This document shows positions 56,182-64,000 of a stretch of DNA of 64,000 bases, one piece after another. This DNA is from Kitasatospora gansuensis. GTDB taxonomy: Bacteria; Actinomycetota; Actinomycetes; Streptomycetales; Streptomycetaceae. The stretch covers positions 1,054,001 to 1,118,000 of the forward strand of contig NZ_JACHJR010000001.1 in the NCBI RefSeq assembly GCF_014203705.1, given 5' to 3'. Each line of letters begins with the position of its first letter. The first letter of the stretch is position 1. A program made the position numbers and the translations under genes. The notes under the pieces are model-generated. The model ran no database searches. It was not told the origin of the DNA and saw only the letters and a program-made list of their open reading frames with translations.

Positions 56182-56799
56182 CTACTCCTCGTCGAGCGCG
56201 TCCAGGTCGTCGTCGTAGACCTCACTGACGTCGAACCGGCAGATCAGCAGCTGCGGGTCGGCCCCGTCGAACGGCTCCGGCAGCCACTCCCCCGGGTCGG
56301 ACGGCTCGGTGGCGGCCACCCAGATCGTCGAGTCGCCCTCCTCCAGGCCGAACTCCTCGCAGCGGGCCGCGATCTCGTCCGGCTCGTACTCGCCGAACAG
56401 CACGCCGATCGCGGCGTTCACCGCGCCGCCCGCCGGATCGCCGCCCGGGGTCAGCGAGCCGTCCACCCGCTCGGCCTGCTCGCGCAGCCGCTTCGGGTCC
56501 GCCACCAGGTAGTCGCGGCGGATCAGCACGCTGATCGCCTCGGGCTGGTCCGGGCCCGAGTAGCCACCCGAGCCCTCGTCGCCGGGCACCTCGAACGGGG
56601 TGACCTCGTCGTAGACCTCGTACAGGATCTGGTCGTAGGCGATGGCCGCCGCAGCGAGCTCCTCGTAGGCGCCGGCCACGGCGGGATCGTCCGCTGTGGT
56701 GGGGCCGGAGACCGCTGCCAGGTGGCGGTCGATGGCGGACTTGACCGCCTCGGCGGCGGCCCGTACGTCGATGATGGAGTGCTGCGCGGCATCAGACAT
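56182..56799 (-). CDS. Acidic conserved hypothetical protein
   Basis: 205 residues from ATG 56799; strongly acidic, with no signal peptide or membrane helix. An N-terminal helical segment (IIDVRAAAEAVKSAIDRHL, AYEELAAAAIAYDQILYE) is followed by a mixed alpha/beta part ending in a poly-acidic tail (VSEVYDDDLDALDEE). No enzyme motif is recognised. Cytoplasmic. Convergent with the RecD2-like gene. Confidence 0.75.
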   Translation of the reverse strand: MSDAAQHSIIDVRAAAEAVKSAIDRHLAAVSGPTTADDPAVAGAYEELAAAAIAYDQILYEVYDEVTPFEVPGDEGSGGYSGPDQPEAISVLIRRDYLVADPKRLREQAERVDGSLTPGGDPAGGAVNAAIGVLFGEYEPDEIAARCEEFGLEEGDSTIWVAATEPSDPGEWLPEPFDGADPQLLICRFDVSEVYDDDLDALDEE

Positions 56800-57119
56800 G
56801 GTGCTGACGCTATCTCCCCCCGGGCACAACACGCACAGGGGTTGTCGTCTACGTCCGGGAATTCACCGCAACTTCCGCCCGGATGTCCGGTCCGGACGGA
56901 TCTGTACCGCGCCCGGACCGCTCCGTCCGCCTCCCCGACCGGGCGCGTCGCGACCGCCGAGCCGGGGTATCTCGTCAGTGGTACGAAAACTGATTGACTG
57001 TCAGCCGCGCTCGGCCCAGGCTCGGCGGACGCGGCAGGCGGCCCCGGTGGGCCGAGCCGGCCCTGGTTGTCGCAGGCAGGTCGTACCCTTGCCTGCAAGC
57101 GTCCCGCAGGAGGAAAGTC
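56800..57119. other. Divergent intergenic region
   Basis: 320 bases between two divergently transcribed genes. It must hold both promoters. Inverted repeat GCAGGCA / TGCCTGC (57072-57096) lies 11 bases before the ribosome site of the DUF5703 gene and may be a regulator site. No RNA gene or further ORF is supported. Confidence 0.55.
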
Positions 57120-57329
57120 TTGACCCCACCCAAGCTGGTTCGGCAGCCGGAGTACGAGTACCAGTCGCTCAGCATCCCGCGCGGCACCAGCCGCAACGCG
57201 GCCCGGCAGCTGCTCACCGAGCACGCCGAGTACGGGCACTGGGAGCTGGACAGGCTCAAGCTCTTCCCGGACGGCCGTCGGACGGTCCTGCTGCGCCGCC
57301 GCATCATCCGGCAGGTCCGCAGCTGGTGA
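57120..57329 (+). CDS. DUF5703 family small protein
   Basis: 69 residues from a TTG at 57120 with an optimal AGGAGGAAAGTC ribosome site. Basic, soluble protein (KLVRQPEYEYQSLSIPRGTS, ARQLLTEHAEYGHWELDRLK, RTVLLRRRIIRQVRSW). The fold looks like a short beta-alpha-beta unit. It is recognised as a conserved actinobacterial family without known function. Confidence 0.85.
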   Translation: MTPPKLVRQPEYEYQSLSIPRGTSRNAARQLLTEHAEYGHWELDRLKLFPDGRRTVLLRRRIIRQVRSW

Positions 57330-57335
57330 CCCGTG

Positions 57336-57361
57336 GGGGTGGGCCCGGCCGGGCCCACCCC
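57336..57361. terminator. Bidirectional terminator
   Basis: A 26-bp perfect palindrome built from GGGGTGGGCCCGG and its complement lies between convergent stops at 57329 and 57372. Confidence 0.85.
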
Positions 57362-57371
57362 TCGCCGAGTC

Positions 57372-58163
57372 TCAGACGCCGACCCGGGAGCGGCGGTACA
57401 GCACGCCGCCGCCGATCAGCAGGGCCGCGCCGGCCGCGGTGATCAGCTGCAGCCCCTCCGAGCCGGTCTGCGCCAGCTGGGCCCGGCTCGCCGCGGCGGG
57501 TGCCACCGGGGCCGGGGCGGGCGGCGGGGTCTCGGTGTACGAGGCGGGGGCCACGGCCGCCGCCGGGGTGCCGATCTCGTCCGCACCGGGCAGGCCGCCT
57601 CGGCCCGCGCCGTGACCGGAGCCGGTGCCCTCGCTCGCCGGCGGGGTGGTGCCGGGCGGCTGGGTGCTCGCGGGCGGCGGCGGGTTGTGCGTGCCGGGGT
57701 GGCAGTCCTCGTCCTGGGCGGGCGGCGGCGGGGTGGCGACGTTGCCGCAGTCGTTCCCGAAGGCGGGGTTGCCGACGCCGACCACGTTGACCGAGTTGCC
57801 GCAGGCGTTGATCGGCACCGAGACCGGGGCGTGGATGTTGTTGCCGGACGCCACGCCCGGCGAGTTGCCGGCACTGCCGTGGGCCTCGGCACCCCGGGTC
57901 TCGGCGCCCTTCCCCGGGCCCGAACTGTTGGCGCAGTCGTTGCCCATCGCGGGGTTGAGCAGGCCGACCACACTCACCGTGTTGCCGCAGGCGTTGACGG
58001 GGATGTCCACCGGCGCCTGGATGTTGTTGCCGGACCCGACGCCGGGCGAGTTGGCGACCGCACCCTGCGCGTCCGAGCTCGCGTAGGCGTAGCCCGACGC
58101 CGAGGCCAGCACGCTGCCGGTGGCGACTGCGGTGAGGATGCCCCTCTTTGCGACCTGACGCAT
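57372..58163 (-). CDS. Long chaplin with sortase signal
   Basis: 263 residues from ATG 58163 (AGGGGAG upstream). A Sec signal peptide (ILTAVATGSVLASASGYAYA) is followed by two chaplin domains (NSPGVGSGNNIQAPVDIPVN to NPAMGNDC, and NSPGVASGNNIHAPVSVPIN to NPAFGNDC), each with two Cys. A Pro/Thr/Gly-rich spacer leads to a sorting signal LAQTG, hydrophobic helix and RRSR tail. Sortase E-type enzymes should anchor it to peptidoglycan, where it organises the amphipathic coat of aerial hyphae with short chaplins. No sortase gene is in the window. Confidence 0.95.
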   Translation of the reverse strand: MRQVAKRGILTAVATGSVLASASGYAYASSDAQGAVANSPGVGSGNNIQAPVDIPVNACGNTVSVVGLLNPAMGNDCANSSGPGKGAETRGAEAHGSAGNSPGVASGNNIHAPVSVPINACGNSVNVVGVGNPAFGNDCGNVATPPPPAQDEDCHPGTHNPPPPASTQPPGTTPPASEGTGSGHGAGRGGLPGADEIGTPAAAVAPASYTETPPPAPAPVAPAAASRAQLAQTGSEGLQLITAAGAALLIGGGVLYRRSRVGV

Positions 58164-58305
58164 GTACTCCCCTGATGATGAGTTGTGATTGTCGGAATTC
58201 CTGACGCGGTCTTCCCCGGTACACCGAACAACGAGTCCGGGCGTTCTACGGTTGAGCCGAACGAGCGCTTTCACCCCATCGAGTGACGGGCGCCACTCCC
58301 CGGAA

Positions 58306-58350
58306 AGACCGATGGACCCCTGCGCGTTTTTGCCAGGGGTCCATCGGTCT
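58306..58350 (-). terminator. Terminator after short chaplin gene
   Basis: A 16-bp perfect stem (AGACCGATGGACCCCT and complement) with a loop containing TTTTT lies 44 bases after the short chaplin stop, before the long chaplin gene. Confidence 0.85.
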
Positions 58351-58393
58351 CACTCTCTCAGCGGTCAGCCCGGCCCGAACGGCCGGTGACTGC

Positions 58394-58636
58394 TCAGAAG
58401 TTGGCGCAGTTGTTGCCGAACGCCGGGTTCAGCAGGCCGATCACGCTGACGGTGTTGCCGCAGAGGTTCACCGGCACGTGCACCGGAACCTGCACGTTGT
58501 TACCGGACAGCACGCCGGGCGAGTTGGTCGCGAAACCGTTCGCGGCCGCGCCACCGTGGGCGGCCGCGGCACCCGCACCCGCGAGCACCAGACCACCGGT
58601 GGCGGCGGCGACAGCGACGATCTTCTTGACCTTCAT
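58394..58636 (-). CDS. Short chaplin (ChpH-like)
   Basis: 80 residues from ATG 58636 (GGAGG upstream). A signal peptide of about 26 residues (VAVAAATGGLVLAGAGAAAA) precedes one chaplin domain: NSPGVLSGNNVQVPVHVPVN, CGNTVSVIGLLNPAFGNNC. The two cysteines form the disulfide typical of ChpC/ChpF/ChpG/ChpH. Short chaplins assemble into amyloid-like fibrils that lower water surface tension so that hyphae can grow into air. The neighbour is a long chaplin that can display them on the wall. Confidence 0.95.
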   Translation of the reverse strand: MKVKKIVAVAAATGGLVLAGAGAAAAHGGAAANGFATNSPGVLSGNNVQVPVHVPVNLCGNTVSVIGLLNPAFGNNCANF

Positions 58637-58850
58637 GGGTATTCCTCCTGGTCGATTCCTGTGTCCCACAGGCCGTTGTTCCGGCCTGCATATGGGTGAA
58701 CGACGCTGGGCCGAACGGGGTACGGAGTGGATCACCCATTCACTCTCAGCGGTGACAACTCGTACACACAGTCGGCCAGTTGACTACGGGAGGAATCCTT
58801 TCTGCACTCGGCGTTTCACCGTTCCGCTCGTCATTAGCTCCGACAAGCGG

Positions 58851-58885
58851 ACGGCCCACCTCCGGGGAACCCCGGGGTGGGCCGT
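58851..58885 (-). terminator. Terminator after M20 peptidase gene
   Basis: ACGGCCCACC-CCGGGG and CCCCGG-GGTGGGCCGT pair with one bulged T around an AA loop. The hairpin lies 31 bases after the M20 stop. Confidence 0.8.
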
Positions 58886-58900
58886 CCTCCTGACTGCGGA

Positions 58901-58930
58901 TCAGCAGGCGTCGACTCAGCAGGCGTCGAT
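58901..58930. repeat. Tandem 15-bp duplication at M20 gene end
   Basis: TCAGCAGGCGTCGAC is followed directly by TCAGCAGGCGTCGAT. The second copy contains the M20 stop codon (58916-58918) and last three codons; the first repeats them after the stop in frame. Confidence 0.85.
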
Positions 58931-60229
58931 GAACCGGTCCAGCACGCGCACGCCGAACTTCAGGCCGTCCACCGGCACCCGCTCGTCCACGCCGTGGAAC
59001 ATCCCGGCGAAGTCCAGCTCCGGCGGGAGCTGCAGCGGCGCGAAGCCGAAGCACCGGATGCCCAGGTCCTGGAAGGACTTCGCGTCCGTGCCGCCGGACA
59101 GGCAGTACGGCACCGCCCGGGCGATCGGGTCCTCGGCCTGCAGGGCCGACTGCATCGCCTCCACCAGCGCACCGTCGAAGTCGGTCTCCAGCGCCTTGTC
59201 GTAGTGCAGGCTCTCCCGCTTCACCCGGGGCCCGAGCACACTGTCCAGCTCGGCCAGGAACTCCTCCTCGTGGCCGGGCAGGAAGCGGCCGTCCACGTGC
59301 GCGGTGGCCTGGCCGGGGATCACGTTCACCTTGTAGCCGGCGCCGAGCATGGTCGGCTGGGCGGTGTTGCGCAGCGTGGTGCCGATCATCTTGGCGATGC
59401 CGCCGAGCACCCGGAGCGTCTCGTCCATGTCGTTCGGGTCGAGCTTCACGCCCAGCGCGTCCGACAGCTCATTCAGGAACGCCTGCACCGTCTTGGTGAT
59501 CCGGAGCGGGAAGGTGTGCTTCCCCAGCCGGGCCACCGCCTCGCACAGCTCGGTGATCGCGTTGTCGTCGTTCGCCATCGAGCCGTGGCCGGCCCGGCCC
59601 TCGACGGTGAGCCGCATCCAGTGCATGCCCTTCTGTGCCGTCTCCACCAGGTACAGCCGCACCTGGTCGTTGACGGTGAAGGAGAAGCCGCCGACCTCGC
59701 CGATCCCCTCGGTGACGCCCTCGAACAGCTCCGGGTGCTTGTCCACCAGGTAGCGGGCACCGTACGTGCCGCCCGCCTCCTCGTCCGCGACGAAGGCCAG
59801 CACCAGGTCACGCGGGGGCTTCCGCCCGGTCCGCAGCCGGTCGCGGACGACGGCCAGCGTCATCGCGTCCATGTCCTTCATGTCCACCGCGCCGCGGCCC
59901 CAGACACAACCGTCCGCGATCTCGCCGCCGAACGGGTCGTACGTCCAGTCCGCCGCGTTGGCCGGCACCACATCGGTGTGGCCGTGGATCAGCAGCCCGG
60001 GCCGCGAACGGTCCTCGCCCTCGATCCGCACCACGGTCGAGGCCCGGCCCTTGGCCGACTCGTAGATCTTCGGCTCCAGCCCGAACTCCGCCAGCTGCTC
60101 CGCGACGTACTCCGCCGCCTTGCGCTCCCCCGGACCCGACCCGTCACCGTAGTTACTGGTGTCGATCCGGATCAGGTCCCGACAGATCTCGGCGACCTCC
60201 GACTCAGCCGTCACCTTCGCCTCGCTCAC
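58916..60229 (-). CDS. M20 family metallopeptidase (dipeptidase/deacylase)
   Basis: 437 residues from GTG 60229 (GAGGAG upstream). The zinc site can be followed as LLIHGHTDVVPA (His, Asp), WGRGAVDMKDMDA (bridging Asp), FVADEEAGG (Glu pair) and the terminal FHGVDERVP (His). The lid or dimerisation domain is at about residues 190-310. M20 enzymes of this group (succinyl-diaminopimelate desuccinylase and dipeptidase relatives) cleave N-acyl amino acids or dipeptides; the substrate is not determinable. Cytoplasmic. Confidence 0.93.
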   Translation of the reverse strand: MSEAKVTAESEVAEICRDLIRIDTSNYGDGSGPGERKAAEYVAEQLAEFGLEPKIYESAKGRASTVVRIEGEDRSRPGLLIHGHTDVVPANAADWTYDPFGGEIADGCVWGRGAVDMKDMDAMTLAVVRDRLRTGRKPPRDLVLAFVADEEAGGTYGARYLVDKHPELFEGVTEGIGEVGGFSFTVNDQVRLYLVETAQKGMHWMRLTVEGRAGHGSMANDDNAITELCEAVARLGKHTFPLRITKTVQAFLNELSDALGVKLDPNDMDETLRVLGGIAKMIGTTLRNTAQPTMLGAGYKVNVIPGQATAHVDGRFLPGHEEEFLAELDSVLGPRVKRESLHYDKALETDFDGALVEAMQSALQAEDPIARAVPYCLSGGTDAKSFQDLGIRCFGFAPLQLPPELDFAGMFHGVDERVPVDGLKFGVRVLDRFIDAC

Positions 60230-60465
60230 GGTCACTCCTCGTCGTCTCGCCCACCCGGCGCACCTCCACGCCACCCCGGCACCCAACGGCCGGAGCCCTG
60301 CGGGCACGGTCCCGCCATCCTCCCCCAGGACCCGCCCCACCCCAAGGGCATTCCCCCGGATCCAAGCCGCACGGCCCCCGCCAGGGACGGTTTTGGGTCC
60401 TGGTGCCGTTCCTTGCTACAGTTACACATGTCGACGCGGGCAACAGACCGCGAAGACAACACCCG

Positions 60466-60550
60466 GTCCGGGTGGCGGAATGGCAGACGCGCTAGCTTGA
60501 GGTGCTAGTGCCCTTTATCGGGCGTGGGGGTTCAAGTCCCCCCTCGGACA
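60466..60550 (+). tRNA. tRNA-Leu (anticodon GAG)
   Basis: 85-nt cloverleaf. The acceptor stem GTCCGGG pairs with CTCGGAC and the discriminator is A60550; no CCA is encoded. The D-loop GGCGGAATGGCAGACGC, anticodon stem CTAGC / GCTAG with loop TTGAGGT (anticodon GAG), a long variable arm (TGCCCTTTATCGGGCG) typical of leucine, and the T arm GGGGGTTCAAGTCCCCC are all present. It reads CUC and CUU codons, CUC being abundant in this GC-rich genome. Confidence 0.97.
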
Positions 60551-60594
60551 CATTGTTTGTACAGGCTTCCGGTTCGCCGGGAAGCTTGAATCGT

Positions 60595-60626
60595 CGCCCG
60601 CATCAGACTTCGGTCTGGTGCGGGCG
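60595..60626 (+). terminator. Terminator after tRNA-Leu
   Basis: CGCCCGCA-CAGAC and GTCTG-TGCGGGCG form a long stem around a stable TTCG tetraloop, 45 bases after the tRNA. Confidence 0.85.
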
Positions 60627-60727
60627 TTCGGCGTTTCCGGGCCCGTTCGCATCGTTGGGGCCCGGTGCGGCGTCGGCACGCTCCGGTCACACCCGGGTTG
60701 CAGCGGGGTTACGGCGCATCCGTTGTC

Positions 60728-60757
60728 TTGACGGCCCAACCGAGGGAACTGCATACT
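60728..60757 (+). promoter_or_regulatory. HrdB-type promoter for LacI gene
   Basis: TTGACG and CATACT are separated by 18 bases, matching the vegetative sigma consensus well. Transcription should start near 60764, about 47 bases before the LacI gene start. Confidence 0.65.
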
Positions 60758-60769
60758 CACATCCCGATG

Positions 60770-60785
60770 GGTTAAACGATTAAAC
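60770..60785. promoter_or_regulatory. Probable LacI-type operator
   Basis: GGTTAAACGATTAAAC is a near-palindrome centred on CG, the hallmark of LacI-family sites, and also contains two TTAAAC copies 8 bp apart. It falls just after the expected transcription start, as for autorepression. Confidence 0.55.
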
Positions 60786-60810
60786 ACAGCGGAAACGAGG
60801 TCGACTCACC

Positions 60811-61845
60811 ATGGCCCGGGTGCGTATGTCCGATGTCGCGGCCGCCGCCGGCGTCTCGACCGCCACCGTCTCCATGGTGCTCAGCGGTGCGGGCAGCGAC
60901 CGCATCTCGCCGCAGACGCAGGCCCGGGTCCGCGAGGCGGCCAAGGCGGCCGGGTACGCGCCGAACTCCGTGGCGCGCAGCCTGCGGACTCAGCGGACCC
61001 GGACGATCGGGCTGATCTCCGACACCATCGCCACCACCCCCTTCGCCGGGCGGATGCTGGCGGGCGCCAACGACGTCGCCCGGGATCACGGGCACCTGGT
61101 CATCCTGGTGAACACCGACGACGACGCGGAGCAGGAGCGGAAGGCGATCCTCGCCCTGGTCGGCCAGCAGGTCGACGCCATGCTCTATGCCCGGATGTGG
61201 CACCGCGCGGTGGACGCGCCGGCCGGCCTCCCGGCGGGCACCGTCTTCCTGGACTGCCGTCCGACGGAAGGCGGTTGGCCGGCGGTGGTACCGGACGACC
61301 GGCAAGGCGGGGCGTCGGCGACACGTGAGCTGGTGGCCGCGGGTCACCGCCGGATCGCCTACGTCGATGCTCCCAACCCTGACGAGGTCGTCGCCTCGGA
61401 GCTTCGCCACCAGGGCTATCTGGAGGTGCTCGCCGAGTCGGGCATCACCCCCGATCCGGCCCTGCACGTGCGCGCGGCAACCGACGCCGCGGGCGGGCGC
61501 GCGGCCGTCGAGGAACTGCTGGACCTGCCGACGTCGCGGCGTCCGACCGCGATCTTCTGCTTCAACGACCGTATGGCGATGGGCGCTTACACCGCTGCCC
61601 ACCGTCGCGGCCTGGCGATCCCCGACGACCTGTCGATCGTCGGCTACGACGACCAGCAGCTGATCGCCTCGGAACTGGATCCGCCGCTCACCACGGTCGC
61701 ACTACCCCACTACGAGATGGGCCGCTGGGCCATGGAGGTCGCCCTGGGGCTGCGGGAGTCCGACCGGGACAACCCGCTTCTCATGAACTGCCCGATCATC
61801 CGTCGGGACTCCGTGGGACCGCCGCCGATCACAGCCGGAAACTGA
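60811..61845 (+). CDS. LacI-family transcriptional regulator
   Basis: 344 residues. The N-terminal HTH and hinge (MSDVAAAAGVSTATVSMVLS, ISPQTQARVREAAKAAGYAP, NSVARSLRTQRTRTIGLI) are followed by a two-lobed sugar-binding core (FCFNDRMAMGAYTAAHRRGL, DDLSIVGYDDQQLIASELDP, LTTVALPHYEMG). It should repress the sugar transporter operon starting 93 bp downstream, with release by the imported sugar or a derivative. Confidence 0.95.
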   Translation: MARVRMSDVAAAAGVSTATVSMVLSGAGSDRISPQTQARVREAAKAAGYAPNSVARSLRTQRTRTIGLISDTIATTPFAGRMLAGANDVARDHGHLVILVNTDDDAEQERKAILALVGQQVDAMLYARMWHRAVDAPAGLPAGTVFLDCRPTEGGWPAVVPDDRQGGASATRELVAAGHRRIAYVDAPNPDEVVASELRHQGYLEVLAESGITPDPALHVRAATDAAGGRAAVEELLDLPTSRRPTAIFCFNDRMAMGAYTAAHRRGLAIPDDLSIVGYDDQQLIASELDPPLTTVALPHYEMGRWAMEVALGLRESDRDNPLLMNCPIIRRDSVGPPPITAGN

Positions 61846-61872
61846 GAACGGCGGCGGACTCACCGAAATCAC

Positions 61873-61892
61873 ATGGCAGTTGACGCTGCCAT
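61873..61892. promoter_or_regulatory. Inverted repeat upstream of sugar-binding protein gene
   Basis: ATGGCAG and CTGCCAT flank TTGACG, itself a -35-like hexamer, 46 bp before the binding-protein start. It could be an operator. It does not resemble the TTAAAC site in front of the LacI gene. Confidence 0.45.
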
Positions 61893-61938
61893 CACACTCG
61901 GGGCCGACCTGGCAGTCGACCCCTTGAAGGGATCACCT

Positions 61939-63231
61939 GTGCGCAAACCCCTCGCAATCGTAACAGCGGCGGGCCTTCTGGGAACGGTCGTGCTGAGCGG
62001 CTGTGCCAAGGCGAGCCACGACGGCACGCCGTCCGGAAACGGTCCTACGCCGATCACCATGTGGACGCACTCCGCGGGAAACCCCGGGGAGCTGGCCGTC
62101 TACAAGAAGATCATTGACGATTTCAACGCCTCGCAGCCGAAGTACCGGGTCGTCCAGCAGAACTTCCCGCAGGGCTCGTACAACGACGCGATCACCGCAG
62201 CGGCGGCGGCCCGCAACCTGCCGTGCCTCCTGGACATGGACGGCCCGGTCATGCCCAACTGGGCCTGGGCCGGCTACCTGCAGCCACTGGAGCTGCCGAC
62301 CACGCTGACCGATTCGCTCCTGCCCACCGCGGTCGGCCGCTACCAGGGCAAGGTCTACTCCGCGGGCTACTGGGACGCCGCCCTGTCGATCTTCGCCCGC
62401 AAGTCGGTGCTGGAGAAGAACGGCATCCGCATCCCGACCGTGGACAAGCCCTGGACCCTGGCGGAGTTCGACGCCGTCGCGGCCAAGCTCAAGGACTCCG
62501 GCTACGCGACCCCGCTCGACCTCGGCGCGGCCGACAAGGGTGAGTGGTGGCCGTACGCGTACTCCCCGATGCTGCAGAGCGCGGGTGGCGACCTGTTCGA
62601 CCGGACCGCCATGAAGTCCGCCGACGGTGTCCTCAACGGCCCCGACTCCGTCAAGTTCTTCACCTGGTTCCAGAAGGTGTTCAAGAGCGGCTGGGCGAAC
62701 AACAGCGGCCCGGTGGGGAACCAGAAGTTCATCGACGACAAGGTGGCGCTGAGCTACACCGGCGTGTGGAACGCCCAGGACGCGCTGCAGAAGGTCGGTG
62801 CCGACCTGCTGATCCTGCCGCCCGTCGACTTCGGCAAGGGCCCCAGGATCGGCGGCGGCTCCTGGCAGTGGGGCATCTCCGCGGGCTGCGGCAGCGCCCA
62901 GAGCGAAGGCGCCCGCGAGTACCTGAAGTTCAGCTACCAGGACAAGTACCTCACCGACTTCGCCGACAGCCAGGTCGTCATCCCGGCCACCCAGGCCGCG
63001 GCCAGCGCCTCGAAGTACTTCAGCGCGGACGGCCCGCTGCACCAATTCGCCGTCCTGTCACAGAAGTTCGCCCTGGCCCGCCCCGCCACACCCGGCTACC
63101 CGGTGATCTCCACCACCTTCGAGAAGGCCGCGAAGGACATCATGAACGGCGCCGACGTCAAGTCCGCCCTCGACGCCGCCGTGAAGGCGATCGACAGCGA
63201 CATCAAGTCGAACAACAACTACGGCAACTGA
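61939..63231 (+). CDS. Sugar ABC transporter substrate-binding lipoprotein (SBP family 1)
   Basis: 430 residues from GTG 61939 (GAAGGGA upstream); a longer in-frame reading from 61873 passes through the inverted repeat and is less likely. Signal peptide with lipobox (VVLSGCAKA). SBP_bac_1 features are ITMWTHSAGNPGELAVYKKI, NAAAAARNLPCLLDMDGP-like metal/sugar cleft residues, KSVLEKNGI and WTLAEFDAVAAKLK. It binds mono- or oligosaccharides for a CUT1 transporter; the sugar is unknown. The permease gene follows after 63 bp. Confidence 0.95.
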   Translation: MRKPLAIVTAAGLLGTVVLSGCAKASHDGTPSGNGPTPITMWTHSAGNPGELAVYKKIIDDFNASQPKYRVVQQNFPQGSYNDAITAAAAARNLPCLLDMDGPVMPNWAWAGYLQPLELPTTLTDSLLPTAVGRYQGKVYSAGYWDAALSIFARKSVLEKNGIRIPTVDKPWTLAEFDAVAAKLKDSGYATPLDLGAADKGEWWPYAYSPMLQSAGGDLFDRTAMKSADGVLNGPDSVKFFTWFQKVFKSGWANNSGPVGNQKFIDDKVALSYTGVWNAQDALQKVGADLLILPPVDFGKGPRIGGGSWQWGISAGCGSAQSEGAREYLKFSYQDKYLTDFADSQVVIPATQAAASASKYFSADGPLHQFAVLSQKFALARPATPGYPVISTTFEKAAKDIMNGADVKSALDAAVKAIDSDIKSNNNYGN

Positions 63232-63294
63232 CGAGGCGGCAAGCGCAGGCGGGGCGGCTGCCATACCGCCCGGCCTGCGGAAAGGCGTGACACC

Positions 63295-64000
63295 ATGACA
63301 GCGACCTTCCGTCTCGACTCCCCGGCCGACCCGGCCACCCCCGAACCCGCCCGAACACCCACCGCCCCCGCGGCGGACGGGAAGAGGCGGCGCGCGAAGA
63401 ACGCGGCCCGCCGCGGCGAAGCCCGCGCGGGGCTCGCCATGGCCTCACCCGCGATCGTCCTGCTGCTGACCTTCCTGATCGTGCCGGTGCTGCTCGGCTT
63501 CGCCCTGTCCTTCACCAACGCGCGGCTCATCTCCCCCGAACCGTTGCGCTTCGTCGGCTTCGACAACTTCGTCCGGGCGTTCACCATCGACCCGACGTTC
63601 TTCCGCTCGGCCCTCAACACCTTCGCCTTCGCGGCCGTGGTCGTCCCCGTCCAGGCCGGCTTCGGACTGTTCCTCGCCCTGATGGTCAATCAGAAGATCC
63701 GCGGCGTGACCGCGTTCCGGGTCATCTTCTTCATCCCGGTCGTGACCTCGATCGTCGTGGTCTCGATCCTGTGGAAGTTCATGTACCAGCCGGACGGGCT
63801 GGTCAACTCCTTCATCAACTCGATCACCTTCGGCGCCTGGCAGGGCACCGCCTGGCTCGACAACCCCAGCACCGCCCTGTTCGCGATCATCGTGCTGTCC
63901 GTCTGGCAGGCCGTCGGATTCCACATGCTGATCTGGCTGTCGGGTCTGCAGACCATCCCCGAGGAGCTCTACGAGGCGGCTCGCATCGACGGCGCCGGGA
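63295..64000 (+). CDS. Sugar ABC transporter permease, MalF type (partial)
   Basis: At least 235 codons from ATG 63295 (GAAAGG upstream), open at the window end. A basic, Ala/Pro-rich cytoplasmic segment of about 45 residues is followed by membrane helices (ASPAIVLLLTFLIVPVLLGF and at least three more). The start of the EAA loop (ELYEAARIDGAG) is reached, which docks the ATPase. It is the first of the usual two CUT1 permeases; the second permease should lie just beyond the window. Confidence 0.93.
   Translation, partial: MTATFRLDSPADPATPEPARTPTAPAADGKRRRAKNAARRGEARAGLAMASPAIVLLLTFLIVPVLLGFALSFTNARLISPEPLRFVGFDNFVRAFTIDPTFFRSALNTFAFAAVVVPVQAGFGLFLALMVNQKIRGVTAFRVIFFIPVVTSIVVVSILWKFMYQPDGLVNSFINSITFGAWQGTAWLDNPSTALFAIIVLSVWQAVGFHMLIWLSGLQTIPEELYEAARIDGAG

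Noticed and set aside
60466-60810. tRNA-Leu as an attachment site for an integrated element
   Set aside because: No integrase, excisionase or direct repeat of the tRNA 3' end is found downstream; ordinary chromosomal genes follow.

Overview
The window is chromosomal DNA from a filamentous actinomycete of the family Streptomycetaceae (Streptomyces or Kitasatospora; the two cannot be separated from this stretch). The evidence is the very high G+C with strong third-position GC bias, frequent GTG/TTG starts, a complete Pup-proteasome locus, mycothiol biosynthesis (mshC), chaplin genes of aerial hyphae, PafBC, an F420-type oxidoreductase and several conserved actinobacterial families. There is no prophage, insertion sequence, CRISPR array or secondary-metabolite cluster. 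Most of the window is core chromosome, with a few accessory catabolic and transport modules.

Layout. 1-6.0 kb: TetR regulator, NarL-type two-component pair, divergent two-gene ABC transporter, a Uma2-fold protein and a membrane protein with a zinc knuckle at each end. 6.0-15.2 kb: a compact, mostly overlapping hydroxyproline catabolic cluster (GntR regulator, OCD-family reductase, two proline-racemase-family enzymes, semialdehyde dehydrogenase, DapA-family deaminase, three-subunit D-hydroxyproline dehydrogenase) that should convert trans-4-hydroxy-L-proline to 2-oxoglutarate, with a side branch for 3-hydroxyproline or proline. 15.3-29.5 kb: the proteasome region tatC-tatA-(two small ORFs)-pafC-pafB-three FKBP isomerases-pafA-prcA-prcB-pup-dop-arc, with a divergent ferredoxin. 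29.5-37.1 kb: a membrane-anchored protein, tRNA m1A58 methyltransferase, site-2 protease, RecB-like nuclease, orphan response regulator, oligopeptide-binding lipoprotein and HAD phosphatase. 37.3-40.8 kb: cobalamin-dependent methionine synthase.

40.9-44.9 kb holds the most unusual genes: a secreted GH18-like protein, an FHA-like protein and a Ser/Thr kinase fused through a membrane helix to an extracytoplasmic lytic-transglycosylase-like domain. They are followed by a small secreted protein. 45.0-51.8 kb: a TetR/DUF1304 pair with two operator palindromes, a PAC2-family protein, mshC, three conserved actinobacterial genes (TIGR03843, DUF3090, a phosphomutase-like protein) and CorA. 51.8-57.3 kb: an LLM-class oxidoreductase, an aldo-keto reductase, a RecD2-like protein that appears to have lost its Walker motifs, an acidic hypothetical protein and a DUF5703 protein. 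57.4-58.6 kb: a sortase-anchored long chaplin and a short chaplin. 58.9-64.0 kb: an M20 peptidase, tRNA-Leu(GAG), and the start of a LacI-controlled CUT1 sugar ABC operon cut off by the window end.

Functional links. ARC unfolds pupylated proteins for the PrcAB core, PafA attaches Pup, and Dop both deamidates the Gln-ended Pup found here and removes it. PafBC and TatAC are the conserved downstream neighbours. Many convergent gene ends are separated by strong perfect hairpins, noted individually.
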